DNA of 64,000 nucleotides from the NCBI RefSeq assembly GCF_003265705.1, contig NW_020313168.1, positions 5,401,862 through 5,465,861 on the forward strand. The letters are read 5' to 3'. Positions 1 through 12,351 of this stretch are shown in pieces; within the stretch, counting starts at the first letter, position 1; each line of letters starts with the position of its first letter. The notes beneath the pieces are model-generated. The model ran no database searches. It was not told the DNA's origin and worked only from the letters and a program-made list of their open reading frames with translations. Position numbers and translations under genes: made by a program. Source of the stretch: Callorhinus ursinus. Its lineage: Eukaryota > Chordata > Mammalia > Carnivora > Otariidae.

Positions 1-440
1 TATACTCTGTTTCTCCCGATTTGTCTAGTCCGGGCTTCTCATGTGAATGGAATCGTATAATATGTGACCTTTTGTGTCTGCCTTTTTCTACTTCATGTAA
101 TGTTTTGAAGGTTCGGGCACGTGGTGGTGTGTGTCAGTTCTTCATTCATGGTATGGCTGAGGAACGTTGAGTTGTGTGGATGGACCACGTTCGCCACTTG
201 ATGGATGCTCCACATTTTGGCAGTTACAAATAACGTTGCTATGAGCCCTCATGTGTACTTTTGGTTTGGACGGATGTTTTCTGTTCTCTTGTGTGTTCTG
301 GCTATCTGTTTCTTATTGGGTATATAATTTGCAAATGTTCTCTTTCATCCTGCGGGTTGTCCTTTCGCCGTTTTGATGGTGTCATTTGTAGGACAAAAGT
401 TTTTCATTTGACATAGTTCTATTTATCTATTTTTTTTCTC
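1..440 (-). repeat. Old L1 fragment, 3' region, antisense
   Basis: The text matches the reverse complement of mammalian L1M-type 3' sequence, for example GTGAATGGAATCGTATAATATG and AATAACGTTGCTATGAGCCC-like phrases in order. It is strongly diverged. It lies in the EXOC7 intron left of the first visible exon. Confidence 0.7.
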
Positions 441-704
441 TCGCAAACCCTTTTCTAACAAGAAGACAGAGTAATGGCCCATTGGGAAAATCATCGGCCA
501 ATATTTGTGAAGCACCTGTGTCTTGTAAAACTTTGAGTTTCACCTGTGAACATAGAATTTGAGGGAACATGAGGCAAAGACATAAGCAGAGAGGGCTTCC
601 TGGTGTTTCTTCTCCGGGTTAAAGGAAGTGAAGGCAGAGGAAGGGCCAGCTGGATGCTGAAGCAGCCGAACCCTCTCCCTTCCTTCCTCCTGTTGTCCCC
701 GTAG

Positions 705-3700
705 AAGCTGCTGTTCGAGCGCGGAAAGGAGTCGCTGGAGTCCGAGTTCCGCAGCCTGATGACCAGGCACAGCAAGGTCGTGTCCCCTGTGCTCATTCTG
801 GATCTGATCAGTGGTGAGGATGAGCTGGAGGTCCAGGAGGAGGTGCCGCTGGAGCACCTGCCCGAGGGAGTGCTCCAGGACGTGATCCGCATCTCCCGCT
901 GGCTGGTGGAATACGGCCGTAACCAAGGTGCGAGGACCCAGGTGGCAGCGCCAGATGGAGTGGGGTCTTCTCCCCGCTTTATTTCTTTAATCCGGCTGGT
1001 TTTTTTTTTTTTTTTTTTCATAAAAAGAAGTTTAATAGGAAATGATACACAAGCAATAAATCTATAGCTTATGTGACTGTGTGAACACATCCACGGCTCC
1101 TAAGCTGCACTTTAGGGGGCCTTGGGCTCAGCAGATTTTTAGGGATAAAAGAGAGGCCAGTGGACAGCCTCCATACCCCTGTGCTTCAGCCCATTTTTTA
1201 CACTGGGGCTCCTTGCAACACCTTGGTTGGGAACTGCTGAAATGTAGTGTTTCCTTGCCCATTTGCATTTTTGGAGTCTCCAGTTTTCCAGTATTGATAG
1301 AAAGTGCTGCAGTGAGCATACTTGTGTGGATTGCTTTCCTCATATGGGGAGTTCTTTGGGTGTTTTCTCAGAGATGCAGCTATCAGGTAGACGTGTCCAG
1401 ACAGATTTGTACCTTTCCGCCATTGGAATCTCATCTCCAGGTAGGTGGGGTCCAAAGAGCCATCAACGGTCCCATGGCTCTTTTTCCTTCATTAATTTTA
1501 TTTATCTTAGCCAGGGCTGTCATGGTCCTTTTTAAAAAAATTTGCATATCATGAATGGCTAAAGATATAGTGTGTTTTTCATTCACTGACATTTGTGGTC
1601 TCTTTGCCTCCTATAAATTGCTCGTATCCTTTGACCCCTTGCCAGGTGAATCTCGATGTTAATTTTATTTAGTTAGTTTTTTCTAAAAAGATGTTCTTTA
1701 TTCATTTGAGAGAGAGGGTGTGCACGCGGTGGGGAGGGGCAGAGGGAGAGTCTTAAGCAGATTCCCTGTTGAGCATGGAACCTGACGTGGGGCTCGATCT
1801 CACAACCCATGAGATCATGACCTGAGCTGAAACCAAGAATTGGACGCTCAACCACCTGAGCCACCCAGGTGCTTCCTAATTTTATATTTTTTTATCTAAA
1901 AGAATTTTACCTTCAAAACTTAATTAGCAGTTCTTTTGGGGGATATTTGCCCTTTTAAGATGGCTTAAATTGGAACCAGGCCGTGTGGGTGGCTGGGAGC
2001 CATAGCAGATGCTAGGAACGAGTTAGCAAACTGAAATAGGAGGCCCTACTACTGCCCTGCCCACTGCATCTAGAGGGGAAAGAGAGGCAGAGTCCCCAGC
2101 TGCCACAGATCTGTCACCCCCTCTCTCCTCAGATTTCATGAATGTCTACTACCAGATTCGCTCCAGCCAGCTAGACCGCTCCATCAAGGGCCTGAAGGAA
2201 CATTTCCGGAAGAGCAGTTCTTCCTCTGGGGTTCCCTACTCGCCTGCTATCCCTAACAAGAGGAAAGACACGCCCACCAAGAAGCCCATCAAGAGGCCAG
2301 GTGAGCCCTGACCCCGGCCCATTAAGCCCCACCCAGAAGGCTGTGTGGGACCTGCATGGCCTTAGGCCGCCCTGGGGTTAGCAGCGTCAGCCCCTTCAGA
2401 GCTTATCCTCCCGGTGGCCCCTGACTGTGGGTACAGAGGGCAGAAAGCAGGTGTCTCCCCACCTAGCAAGTCCCCATCTACTGAAGCTCCATGCTCCGGG
2501 TGAAATGTCCTTGTGTGTCAGCCGCAGCCTGGCAAGCCTGGCTGTCTCGAGCTGCCGAGAGATGCTGTCCTCAGCTGAAGGAGAGGCTAGGATGTTGCAG
2601 GGCAAGGGGCCACCGGGAGCAGCACCGGGGAGAGAAAGCTCAAGAGCCAGGGGCTGCTTCCACCTTAGCCCACACTGCCGAGCTGTGGCTGCAGGGACAT
2701 GCCCGGTGTGGCCTGTGGGACCCTCCCCTCGTGACAGCAGGCTATGTGTAGAGTGTTTTTCGCCCTTGCCCCTCAGAGAGCACCTGCTCCTGCTCAGGCC
2801 TTTAATTGGGGTTTGGAGAAAGGGCAGCGTAGAGGCTGCCCTCAGTGGGCCAAGCGAGCAGAGGACTGGTGGCCCCAGCAGGAGGTGTATGGCTCCTCAC
2901 CTCCAGTGCAGATCTCCTGGCCGTCACCTAAAAACCTGCTCCTAATAATGACTGTGCTGAGCCAGCCTGCTGGGCCGCAGCTGCCAGCACTCGGTCGGTC
3001 CATCCCTGTGCCTCTGTGCTTTGGGCAGGGGCTGTCTCCCTCTGTGAGGCTGTGAGGCTGCCTGCCTTGGCTGGTCTGGGCTCTCTTCTCCATCTCCTCT
3101 CTGACAGGCCCACGGAGTGGGGGGTGGGCGGGGGCAGGCCAGACCTGGTCTGCACCGCCCCCAGAGTGTTGGCTGGCCGTGGTGGGGCTCACAGCGGGCC
3201 TAGTCTGTCCTTGGCTTACGGACCCCAGAGGAAGACTCGGGCTGCGAGGATCCCTGTGGTTGCTGCAGAGTTTCAAGATTGTCAGCAACCCGGGGGTTGG
3301 GACTGATGTGGAAAACTAGGGAGCCAGGCCCCTGGGACATCCGCTCCTGGCTTGGAGGAGAGGAGCAGGGAGGCCTCAGTCGGTCAGTAATTTAATACCA
3401 ATCTCGGCATCTCTGTGGTCACTGGGCACCTGATGGGCTTGGCGGCTGCCCGATCAGTGTCCTTGGTCTTCGTCCATGCCAGCACGCTGGCGAGGCTCCT
3501 CAACGCCCGTGTGCAGGCCCATCTGCTGCGGGTTGGCTGTGGGGCAGGAATCTGATTGGCTCATTAGCAGGACCGCTCACTGAATGGGGAGAACACAGGG
3601 AGACAGATGCTGAGCCAGGGCCGTGAACTTGGTCATTAGTAGCTGATTGTCACATGGTCCAAACAGAAAGAAAGGAGCCACTCCAGACCTTGTCCTTTCT

Positions 3701-6700
3701 CCCCCAGCTTTTTGGGGGGCCTGCCAGAACTCAGGCAGCCTCACTGTGTTCAGAGACATGGCTGGGGGTGGGGGACGCAGGAGTCTCCAGGGAAGATGGA
3801 CCAGAGTTATGTGTGGGGGCCTCTTTCCCGCTCCTAGTGCATCTTATTAACAAGGCAGCTGTTCTTGTCTATTTTATATCCTGCATTTTCTGCCCTGAGG
3901 TGTCTCATTCCCACAGAGGTGGCTGACCCGGGAGGCTGTAGGCACTGTGGTTTTGTTTTTGTTGATTTCACTTTTGATACTAACTGTTGTTTTTTTCCTC
4001 CATGCCTCGAGCATGCCCCCCCCACCCCCGTGTCCGGTCCTGCCTCCAGCTCTGTGTGGTGGCTTCCATTAACCCCCAGCCAAGCTTCTGAGTTTTCTGC
4101 GATTGCTTTGGGGGTTCAGGTGACTTTGGTGCACAGGGCCAGGCTGCCTCAGGGTCACCAAGCCTTCTGTCTTGGGCACCGCTCTCCCAGGAAGCTCAGA
4201 CCTGTCTCACCAACTCCCGGGCTCTGCTTTCCGTTGACCTCCGTGTGTCCATGTCCCAGCACTGAGCATGCCTGGGAACTCGGCCTCCTAGTGTTTCGGG
4301 CCGGGCCATGGGCCTCTCGGCCTCAGGGGTCCCCAGACTCCGCCAACCTGGCTGTGTCCTCTGGGTGTGAGAGCTTCGTCGCCAGCTCCTCCATCCTGAG
4401 CCTGGTCTCTTCCGACTTAAATGCTACTCAGTAGTGTTTTTTATTTTTGGCTTCTCCTGATGGCTCTTTGCCCATCTCGTCTCCTTCACCCACTGCATTT
4501 CCTAAAGAGAACTCAAATCCAGAACCATGAGGGTCAGGAGTAGAATCGGGAGCCCCGTGTGGGGCACGCCCCGTGCCCGTTCCTTCCTGCCCATCTGTAG
4601 TGCCTCTGGGGGGTCCTGGAAGGGGCCTGCTGGAGAGATGGCATGTGGGCATGCTCACTGTTGGGGGGCTGGGTATGGGGCTCGGGGAGGGGGGCAGGTG
4701 GAGGCCTGCTGCTGTTTTCTCTCACTCATTTCCTAGGTCTTCTTGTCTCCTCTCTGTGTGGCTCTGGTGACAGGGACGATCCGTAAGGCTCAGAACCTTC
4801 TGAAACAGTATTCCCAGCATGGTCTAGATGGGAAAAAGGGGGGCTCTAACCTCATTCCTCTGGAAGGTAATCACCCTGTGTTCTTCTGTTCCCTCCTCCG
4901 CCACCATGTGTCCACTCTCGTGGCAGGGCAGAGCCTCCAAGCCCCCAGGAGGGCCGCGGGAGAGTCCCTGGGAGGGGGCAGGGGTGGGGACAGAAGGTGC
5001 CTGGTGCCGCTCACTCCAGCTGGCGCAGGGCAGGTGCTGTGGCCCCGGCCTGGTCCTGTCTGGCCTTCGGCAGCTCTGCCCTCCCTGAGGCTTCCTACTC
5101 CCTCCCTGTCTCTGTCCTTGTGTCCTATTTGAACTCAGAGAAAAGTTCTTCGCTATGGGCAGCCCTTTCACGCTCCGACCAGTAGTGGCAGGACCAAGCT
5201 GGCCTAGGCCTCTGGGCCACCCCCACCTTCCCCAGCTTTAGAAAGGGGAGTGTGTGCCACGAGGGGGATGGGCAGCCTGTAGGCCATGTCCCTCCTTGCC
5301 TCCTGTCCGAGGAAGGACAGCCCTGCCCTGGTGGACCTGACCTTCCTTCCAAAGAATAACCCTGGGGAACCAAAGGAGGCTGTCTCGTTCACTCAGCAGT
5401 GACATTTCTCTAACTGCGAGTCTCCCCAAACATGGTGAGGTGGGTAAACCCCCTGGGGCCGAGCATCAGACCCTCCTCAGCTGCCAGAAGCTCTCCAGAG
5501 CCTTCCTTGGTCGTCCCGCAGGCTTTCTCCTGGCCTCGGGCTTGGAGAACCAGCTCTCAAGGACGGTCTGGGGCACTGCAAGTCAGGCTTGAAATGGCTG
5601 TTCCCAAGGTGGTCCGTGGCAGAGGAGGGGCTCAGGGCCCTCTCCGGTGCCCCTTCCCCTGCCGCCGCGCGCCCGCCCCCCCCATCTCACATCCCCTCCT
5701 GGAGATCGAGGGCTTCTTCCCTGTCCCCGAGGGGGCAGCCCGCCCGGCCCCTGGGTAAATGCTGCTTGTGTCTGTATGGCCGACGTCTCGCTAGGTCACG
5801 AGCATGATTTCCGAGTTAAGCACCTGTCCGAGGCCCTGAACGACAAGCACGGGCCGCTGGCTGGTGAGTACCGCAGCCCAGCCCGAGGGCAGCCGCCGCT
5901 GCCTTGGCCGCGGTCCCTGGAGGGCTCTGCTCTGAGGATGAGCCAGGCCTGTTTGCCTCTCTCTCTGAAGTCTCTCTTTTGGGCACTAGGTCTCCTTGCC
6001 TCTCTCCAGATGGGAGTGTATGCCTGGCTCTCGGGGCCTGGGCCAAGGGGAGAAGCTGCCGCTACTTGGAAGGTGGCTCCCTGGAGGGCAGGGAGCGCTG
6101 ACATCTGACTCCAACAACAGCTCCAAAGCTCTGACTTGGAGCCCGTTCCTTTGCTTGTGGGACCAGGTTGCCTATGGGCACCCGCTGCCCCAGCCTCCGC
6201 TAGTGGGACCCGGCTCTCCTGGGGCAGCTGACCAGCAGAAGCCCTCCCTTTCTGGGACTCATCGCCCCTTCTCAAAGTTTGACCCCATGCCAGCTAGCCT
6301 CCTAGGCCATAGCCCACTGCCTTCTTAGACATTCCACGTCTGGCGGGGCTGAGAACTGCCTTCAGTGGCCTGGCATTTTCTCAGATGGGTGACCACGGTG
6401 CCTGCCTCTTTGAGGTGGGCACCCACCCGTGGCTGCCCCCTTTCTAGTACAGTTCAGACTCCTCAGTCCTGGGGACAGGTACCCCATAGCCAGGAAGCCG
6501 ATTTAGGGCTCTTCCCTCTTTATCCCTTCATCTGTCTCCCCACCACCTCTAGTACCTGATGCTCTGGGACGTAATCACTGTCTGGCAGAGCCGAAAATGA
6601 AGCCAGGACAAAGGCTGGATTCAGCCCTGTTTTTTCTCTTCGAAGCAGTCAGGTCTGCTGGAATGCTCTCAGCTTTCTGCCGGAACAGTACGCCTGGGCT

Positions 6701-9700
6701 ACAGGCCAGGAGCTGGGGAGACCCATGCCCCCCCAGCAGGGAGAGCGGCTGTCCGCAGACCAGCAGCTCAGGGGCACCGCTGTCCCCCCAGGGAGAGATG
6801 ACACACTGGACGTGGAGACCGACGCCTACATTCACTGCATCAGTGCCTTCGTCAGGCTGGCCCAGAGCGAGTACCAGCTGCTGATGGACGTCATCCCTGA
6901 GCACCATCAGAAAAAGACCTTTGACTCCCTGATCCAGGTCCTGCCCCACCCCACCCTGCTCCTGAGCCCCAACCAGATGCCCCTGCAAAAGCTGTGGCTG
7001 CAGAAGCTGGAGTTTGGGCCAGACCTGTTGGCCTGTAGCCTTCAACTGTAGCCGCCCACCATCTCCACCATGTATGTGTGTGGGGGGAGGGTTGCCGTCC
7101 CCTGCTGGGGCATGCTGCCTTCCCCCAGCCCCTCCAGCGGCCCTGACCGTCCCTGGGAGGCAGGTCTCACCGCTCTGCCCTCTCTGTGAGCCGCGTCCTT
7201 GGTCTGCTCTCTCAGGACGCACTGGACGGGCTGATGCTCGAAGGGGAGAACATCGTGTCTGCTGCCCGGAAGGCCATCATTAGGCACGACTTCTCTGCCG
7301 TGCTCACCGTCTTTCCCATCCTGCGGCACCTCAAGCAGACCAAGCCTGAGTTTGACCAGGTGCTCCAGGTATGTGGGCGGGAAGGTCCTTGGGGACACGG
7401 AGCGGGGGACCGTGCTGCCTGGCCTGGCTTTTCCGCCCTCACACCTCTGCTCCGAAGCTGGATGGAAGCAGCTTCTGCAGGGCCCTGGGCGAGGGGACCC
7501 CCTCCCGGGGTGATGGAACAGGAGGGGAGGCAGTGAGGGGCAGGGGAGCGGCCGGTAGGGAGCCGGGTCTGCTCTGTAGCTGTGTGCTTCCTCAGGGGAC
7601 AGCTGCCAGCACCAAGAACAAGCTGCCCGGCCTCATCACCTCCATGGAGACCGTTGGAGCCAAGGCCCTGGAGGACTTTGCCGACAACATCAAGGTGCTC
7701 TCCCTCTCTCCGGGGCCACCTGCGGCCCTAGGAGCTGTGGGCAGGACCACCAGGGACCTGCGTCGGGAGCTCCTGCAGAGGGCAGGCCGCCAAGAGGGGC
7801 TGCTAGTCTCCTGTCAGTACCCACGTGCCTCCCTTTCTTTCCCAGGGGGCTCCTGAGCCCCCAAGGGGTGACCCTCCTGCCCCATTTTTCCTGTCCTGTC
7901 TCACTGGCCTGCGTGCCTGAGGGGCGCCCTGACCCCTGTCTGCCAGGAGGTGGCACCAAGAGCAGACCGCCCGGGGCCCGGGGTGGGGCCCAAGGCTTTG
8001 GTAGCAGGTTCAGGAAACTGGGCTGTTCTTTCCACAGAATGATCCGGACAAGGAATACAACATGCCCAAGGATGGCACCGTGCATGAGCTCACAAGCAAC
8101 GTAGGTGCTGCCCAAGGTCACCTGGGGAGGGAAGAGGGCCTGGCCTGGCCCCGAGCCGGCACGCTGGTGGCAGGATGGATGGCAAAGTACTTCGTGTCTC
8201 CAGTAGGGCAGGAAGCTTATAACCACCCTTTTCACGGGGCAGACCCCTGGCCCTGCACTTGCCTGGAATGGTCCAAGAGGGTGCGTTTGGGAGGAGGTGT
8301 GACCTTGAGGTCCTGCCCTTGACCTTCCTGGACCTGTTTTCTCCCCACACAGGCCATCCTTTTCCTCCAGCAGCTCCTGGACTTCCAGGAGACAGCGGGG
8401 GCCATGCTGGCCTCCCAAGGTACTTGGCACCTCCCAGTGGGGCCCCCTACCCGTCCCCCACTCCTCCCTCTTGTCTGGAGACACGGGGCGACTGGCCACC
8501 TCTGGGAGAGATCTCCCCTGGCCCTGTGGAGTGGGGTTTGACTGTGCCTTTCCTGACCCGACCTCCCTCCCTTCTGGCTCCTTCCACCGTCCTCGCTCTG
8601 GGGAGTGGCACTCCCTGGTTCGAAGATGCCCTGCCTGCCTCGCCCCTCCTTCCGCATTTCTCCACCTGCTCTTGTGTTCGCCTGTCCTCCCGATTAGTCT
8701 CACACAGCTGACTGTTCCGTGGGCTGGCGTCTCAGGGCCAGCCTGGTGTCTTCCCACTGACCGCTGCCCTGGCACTGGAGCTGGGGAGGTTGGCATGGAA
8801 GGAGGTTGGCATTTCTGAGCACCGAGGCCCGACCCAACTTGTTGGGGCCCCCGGGCCCTCCCCTTCCTCCACTTTGGGGGCGAGGGAGCCAGGAGCAGCC
8901 TCTGGCCTGCAGTTCTCCAGATCCCTGCTTGGCTGCATGCTCCCTCACCTTCAGGGGTCCAGCCAGGGTGTGTCCTGCTGTCTGTGCTCTGGCTGTCACG
9001 GGGAGGGGTCTGCCTGACCCGGGGGACACGGTTTCTAACCTGTGTTTGCACTTTGCGTCTTTCTCCCTTCTTTGTCTCCCTCTTCCCCTCTGAGTGCACT
9101 GCCTTTCACTCCGTAGTTCTTGGGGACACATACAATATTCCTTTAGACCCCCGAGGTAAGCAGCAGGGCTCTGCAGCCCCATCCTACCCCCTCTGAAACC
9201 CCATGGGTGAGGTTCCTTGGGGACGGAGGCATCTGGACAGACTCAGGACCTACTGGGGAGCGGGGGTCAGGGGGGACATGGGTCTTCAGGGCACTCCCAA
9301 CTCTCTCAGCTCCCTGTAGGGCCACTTTCTGTCCCTGAGCTTATCCACGCGGCACCCTGAGTGCACCCTCCAGGCTAGCCCAGCACCTGCTTGCCGCCTC
9401 CCTCCCCATACACCGCTGCCGCCTGGCCACCTGCTTGTTCAGGGGAGCCCGGTAGAGGAGGTTGTGGGAAGTAGGGGAGAAGGGGGAGAGGCCGTGGGGA
9501 GCCTACTCTAAGACCCTGCTGTTCACAAATGGGATAAGTAGGCGTCGTAGTAGACAGCACCCAGCATGAGTCGGGGCTGGGGGGCAGGGGGCGTCCCACT
9601 CCTGTCCCACCAGCCTTCCTGCCGATCACAGGCCAGCTCATTAACCTTGCCACCCATCACCATAGAGGGGCTTGCCCTGGGTTCCGGGAAGAGGCTGAGG

Positions 9701-12351
9701 GAGTGCTCCCTGCAGCAGGCAAGGAGCCTAGCAGCCCCCACCCCCTGCCCTGAGCGCCTCTGCATCCAGTCTGCCTGAGGAGGGCTCAGGGGCCCCTCCC
9801 AGGGTTTCCAGAGCTGCTCCCGGGGCTGAGGGGAGGCCGGAGAGGGTCCTGGCCGCTGCCACGGCTGCAGTAACAGGCCTTCTCTCCTCCCAGAGACCAG
9901 CTCTTCTGCCACCAGCTACAGCTCCGAGTTCAGCAAGCGCCTGCTGAGCACATATATCTGTGAGTGCTGTCTAGCTGGCCAGCAGCCCCTGGCGCCCAGC
10001 TCCCCTGCCTTTTCCCTTCCTGGCTTTGTGCCCTCCTGCTAGTCTCTGTCCAGGCCTGAACCCCCTCCACAACCTTTGGAGTTGTAACCCAACTTCCGGT
10101 TTAGGGGCTGAGCGGGGCTGGGCAGAGGGCTCCTGAGGCTTGTGGAGTCTGAAGTTAGGGACAAGGGCAAGGGTTGGAGTTGGTTTGAGGGCCATCGATC
10201 GGGTCGTTTTGGTCAGACTGCCCATGCATGTAGCCACACCCTCCCTGTGCAGGTAAGGTCCTGGGCAACCTGCAGCTGAACCTCCTGAGCAAGTCCAAGG
10301 TGTATGAGGACCCGGCTCTGAGCGCCATCTTCCTGCACAACAACTACAACTACATCCTCAAGGCCTTGGAGAAGTGAGTGGCTGCAGGTGTCTGCGTGCA
10401 CGCGGCTCCCACCTGCCCGGTCCACCCGCCCACCCTTCCGGGGCTGCCTGTGCCCTCTGCCTGGCCAGGCGGGGAGAGCAGCGCTTTAGCCCTTGGAGTC
10501 CCAGGACCCGGGGCGGTGTAGGGCAGGCCCCACGGGTGCTGCTGCGGAGACCAGCAACCTTTGGGCCCCCGAGAGCCAGTTCAGTCCTCCTCTGCTCCCC
10601 CCCCCGCCCCCCCGCCAGGTCTGAGCTGATCCAGCTGGTGGCCGTGACCCAGAAGACTGCTGAGCGCTCCTACCGGGAGCACATTGAGCAGCAGATCCAG
10701 ACCTACCAGCGCAGGTGGGCCCCGCTGCGCCCTCCCCTCACCCCCAGGCTGTACCCTTCACTCACTCTTCTTGTCCGAGCTTCAGAGTGGGGTCAGTAAT
10801 GGGGAAGTGCTCCCCCGTGGACCTGGCCCTCTGCTTGCCGTTTAACCACACCCACAGGGTGGAGAGGGACCACCTGCCCCTACCACCACCTGCTTCCTGA
10901 GGTGGCCAGCATTTCCAGAGGGTGCGGTGCCTAGGGTGCGGGCGAAGAAGAATCAGAAGGCTGCCTGACAGGTGTGGGGACGTGAGGCCAAGCGAAGAGC
11001 AAGGTTGCAAGAGCACTTGAACTTGCTGAACCTCGCTCTGCCATGCTCCCACTGCTCCTATCCTTGTTTCTCCTTTGTGTGCGTGTGTCTCCTGGGAGTG
11101 CTCTCCCTTCTCCTTGCTTTGTCTGTCCTCTGCTCCCTTCCTCTTTCTCATCTGCTTCTCCGTGTTTACTCTCCAGGAGACCGATGTGAAGTGTAGCTGC
11201 TAGTATTTGTTCAATTTATTGAATTCTGTTTCCTGTTCTTAATTTTAAAAGCCAGCAGCTTGAACATTTTCTTTTCCCAAGGAAAAAATCTCAGCTGTGC
11301 TCTGCTTAGTTGTGACCGGGATCCATTGCCGAGCTCCCCCTCCCCTAGTAGATCAAGAGATTTAAAAAACAAAACAAACCAGCCCCTGGGAAGCAGTCCC
11401 TCCTCTACCTTCTGCCTCTCTCCCCACCTGGCAGCTGGTTAAAGGTGACTGACTACATCGCTGAGAAGAATCTACCTGTATTCCAACCAGGAGTCAAGGT
11501 GGGCAGAAGGCCTGGGCTGGGAAGGGGTGTCTAGCGGATGTGATACTTTTTGTCACGTTTCTGGGGGAAAATGGACAAGCATCCCACTGGGATGAGCGAA
11601 GGATGCCTGCGGCCACAGGGCAGCAGGAGAAAGGGCTGGGCTCAGGTGTTTGGGGAAGGAGCCAGTGGCCGGGCAGTTCTGCTCTGAGGAACACTTTCTC
11701 GGCCCTCTCCCACCACCCCCAGCTCAGGGACAAGGAGCGGCAGATGATCAAGGAGCGGTTCAAGGTGAGTTGGGGTCCCTTCCCCTCCACTGCTCCCTGC
11801 TGCTGTTACAGGGACATGGGCCCAGGGTCTTTGTCTTTGGGTCACTTCTATTTCCACCTTTTTTGGCGGCCAGGGTTTCAATGATGGCCTTGAGGAACTG
11901 TGCAAGATCCAGAAGGCCTGGGCTATTCCTGACATGGAACAGAGAGACAAGATTCGCCAAGCTCAGAAAAACATTGTCAGGGAGACCTACGGGGCCTTTC
12001 TGCACAGGTGAGCGCTCTGTCTCCACCTCCCCAGCCCTGCGCCCCCCACTTCCCCTGCTGGGTCTCTGCTCTGTTCTTCTTCAAGAAAACCCAGAGGGGC
12101 ATGTAGGTGTGGGTGGCAGAGCCCATGCCCTGGGCTCTGCTTTGGGGCCGGACAGGGACATGACTCAGGGGCACCCTGTCAGGAGTGCCTTAGGCTGAGG
12201 TGGGGCTGGGGGGCCGCCAGCCTGCCCCTGACCTCAGCGCCTGGTCAGGTATGGCAGCGTGCCCTTCACCAAGAACCCAGAGAAGTACATCAAGTACCGC
12301 GTGGAACAGGTGGGCGACATGATCGATCGCCTCTTTGACACGTCTGCCTGA
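705..12351 (+). CDS. EXOC7: EXOC7 (exocyst subunit Exo70), 3' part of the gene
   Basis: Exo70 helps tether secretory vesicles to the plasma membrane as part of the exocyst and binds PI(4,5)P2 and Rho-family GTPases (family knowledge). Coding exons seen, all with AG/GT borders and matching phase: 705-927, 2133-2300, 4774-4866, 5795-5863, 6792-6937, 7216-7368, 7596-7694, 8038-8100, 8353-8419, 9894-9959, 10253-10373, 10619-10714, 11435-11498, 11723-11764, 11874-12007, 12249-12351. They join into 568 codons plus TGA at 12349. Recognition rests on strong identity to mammalian Exo70, for example [44 protein letters not shown] and the C-terminal [11 protein letters not shown]. The lysines in [12 protein letters not shown], in the region reported to contact PI(4,5)P2, are kept. 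The N-terminal coiled-coil part and the start codon lie left of the window. Optional coding segments are listed separately. The gene ends tail-to-tail with ZACN. Confidence 0.97.
1110..1670 (-). repeat. Diverged L1-like fragment in EXOC7 intron
   Basis: Phrases such as CTGCAGTGAGCATACTTGTGTGG and CCTATAAATTGCTCGTATCC resemble old L1 3' sequence on the minus strand. The match is weak and the limits are approximate. Confidence 0.4.
1676..1875 (-). repeat. CAN SINE, EXOC7 intron
   Basis: Reverse-complement SINE: T-rich start, TTCATTTGAGAGAG, GGGGCTCGATCTCAC, ending GAGCCACCCAGGTGC. An older, diverged copy. Confidence 0.9.
4774..4866 (+). CDS. EXOC7: EXOC7 cassette exon, 93 nt
   Basis: This exon starts and ends in phase 1 and encodes 31 residues beginning [19 protein letters not shown]. 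Skipping it joins the preceding ...KRPG directly to HEHDFRVKH without changing frame. Both joined forms correspond to known mammalian Exo70 isoforms as I recall them. Published work links Exo70 isoform switching to the epithelial splicing regulator ESRP1. That this carnivore exon is regulated in the same way is inference. Confidence 0.85.
5711..5863 (+). CDS. EXOC7: EXOC7 exon with two competing 3' splice sites
   Basis: The short form starts at 5795 after GCTAG and encodes [20 protein letters not shown] second AG at 5709-5710 opens an 84-nt in-frame extension (5711-5794) encoding 28 residues starting LLPCPRGG and containing NAACVC. The same length and similar residues occur in a long human EXOC7 isoform, which supports real use of the distal site. 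The polypyrimidine tract before 5711 is poor, so the long form may be minor. Confidence 0.75.
9117..9155 (+). CDS. EXOC7: EXOC7 microexon, 39 nt
   Basis: A TAG acceptor and a GTAAG donor flank 39 nt that encode [13 protein letters not shown] in the phase of the neighbouring exons (after ...MLASQ, before ETSSSATSY). The peptide matches an alternatively included segment I recall from mammalian EXOC7 isoforms. Inclusion adds 13 residues without a frameshift. Tissue specificity cannot be read from DNA. Confidence 0.8.

Noticed and set aside
3865..4434. 189-codon plus frame in the EXOC7 intron
   Set aside because: Low-complexity Ser/Pro/Leu content, no homology recognised, and no splice-consistent boundaries with the EXOC7 phase.
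7690..9099. 469-codon open frame on the minus strand
   Set aside because: It runs antisense across EXOC7 exons at 7596-7694, 8038-8100 and 8353-8419 and the introns between them. GC-rich DNA with few stop codons explains it; the composition (Arg/Pro/Gly) is not that of a known family.
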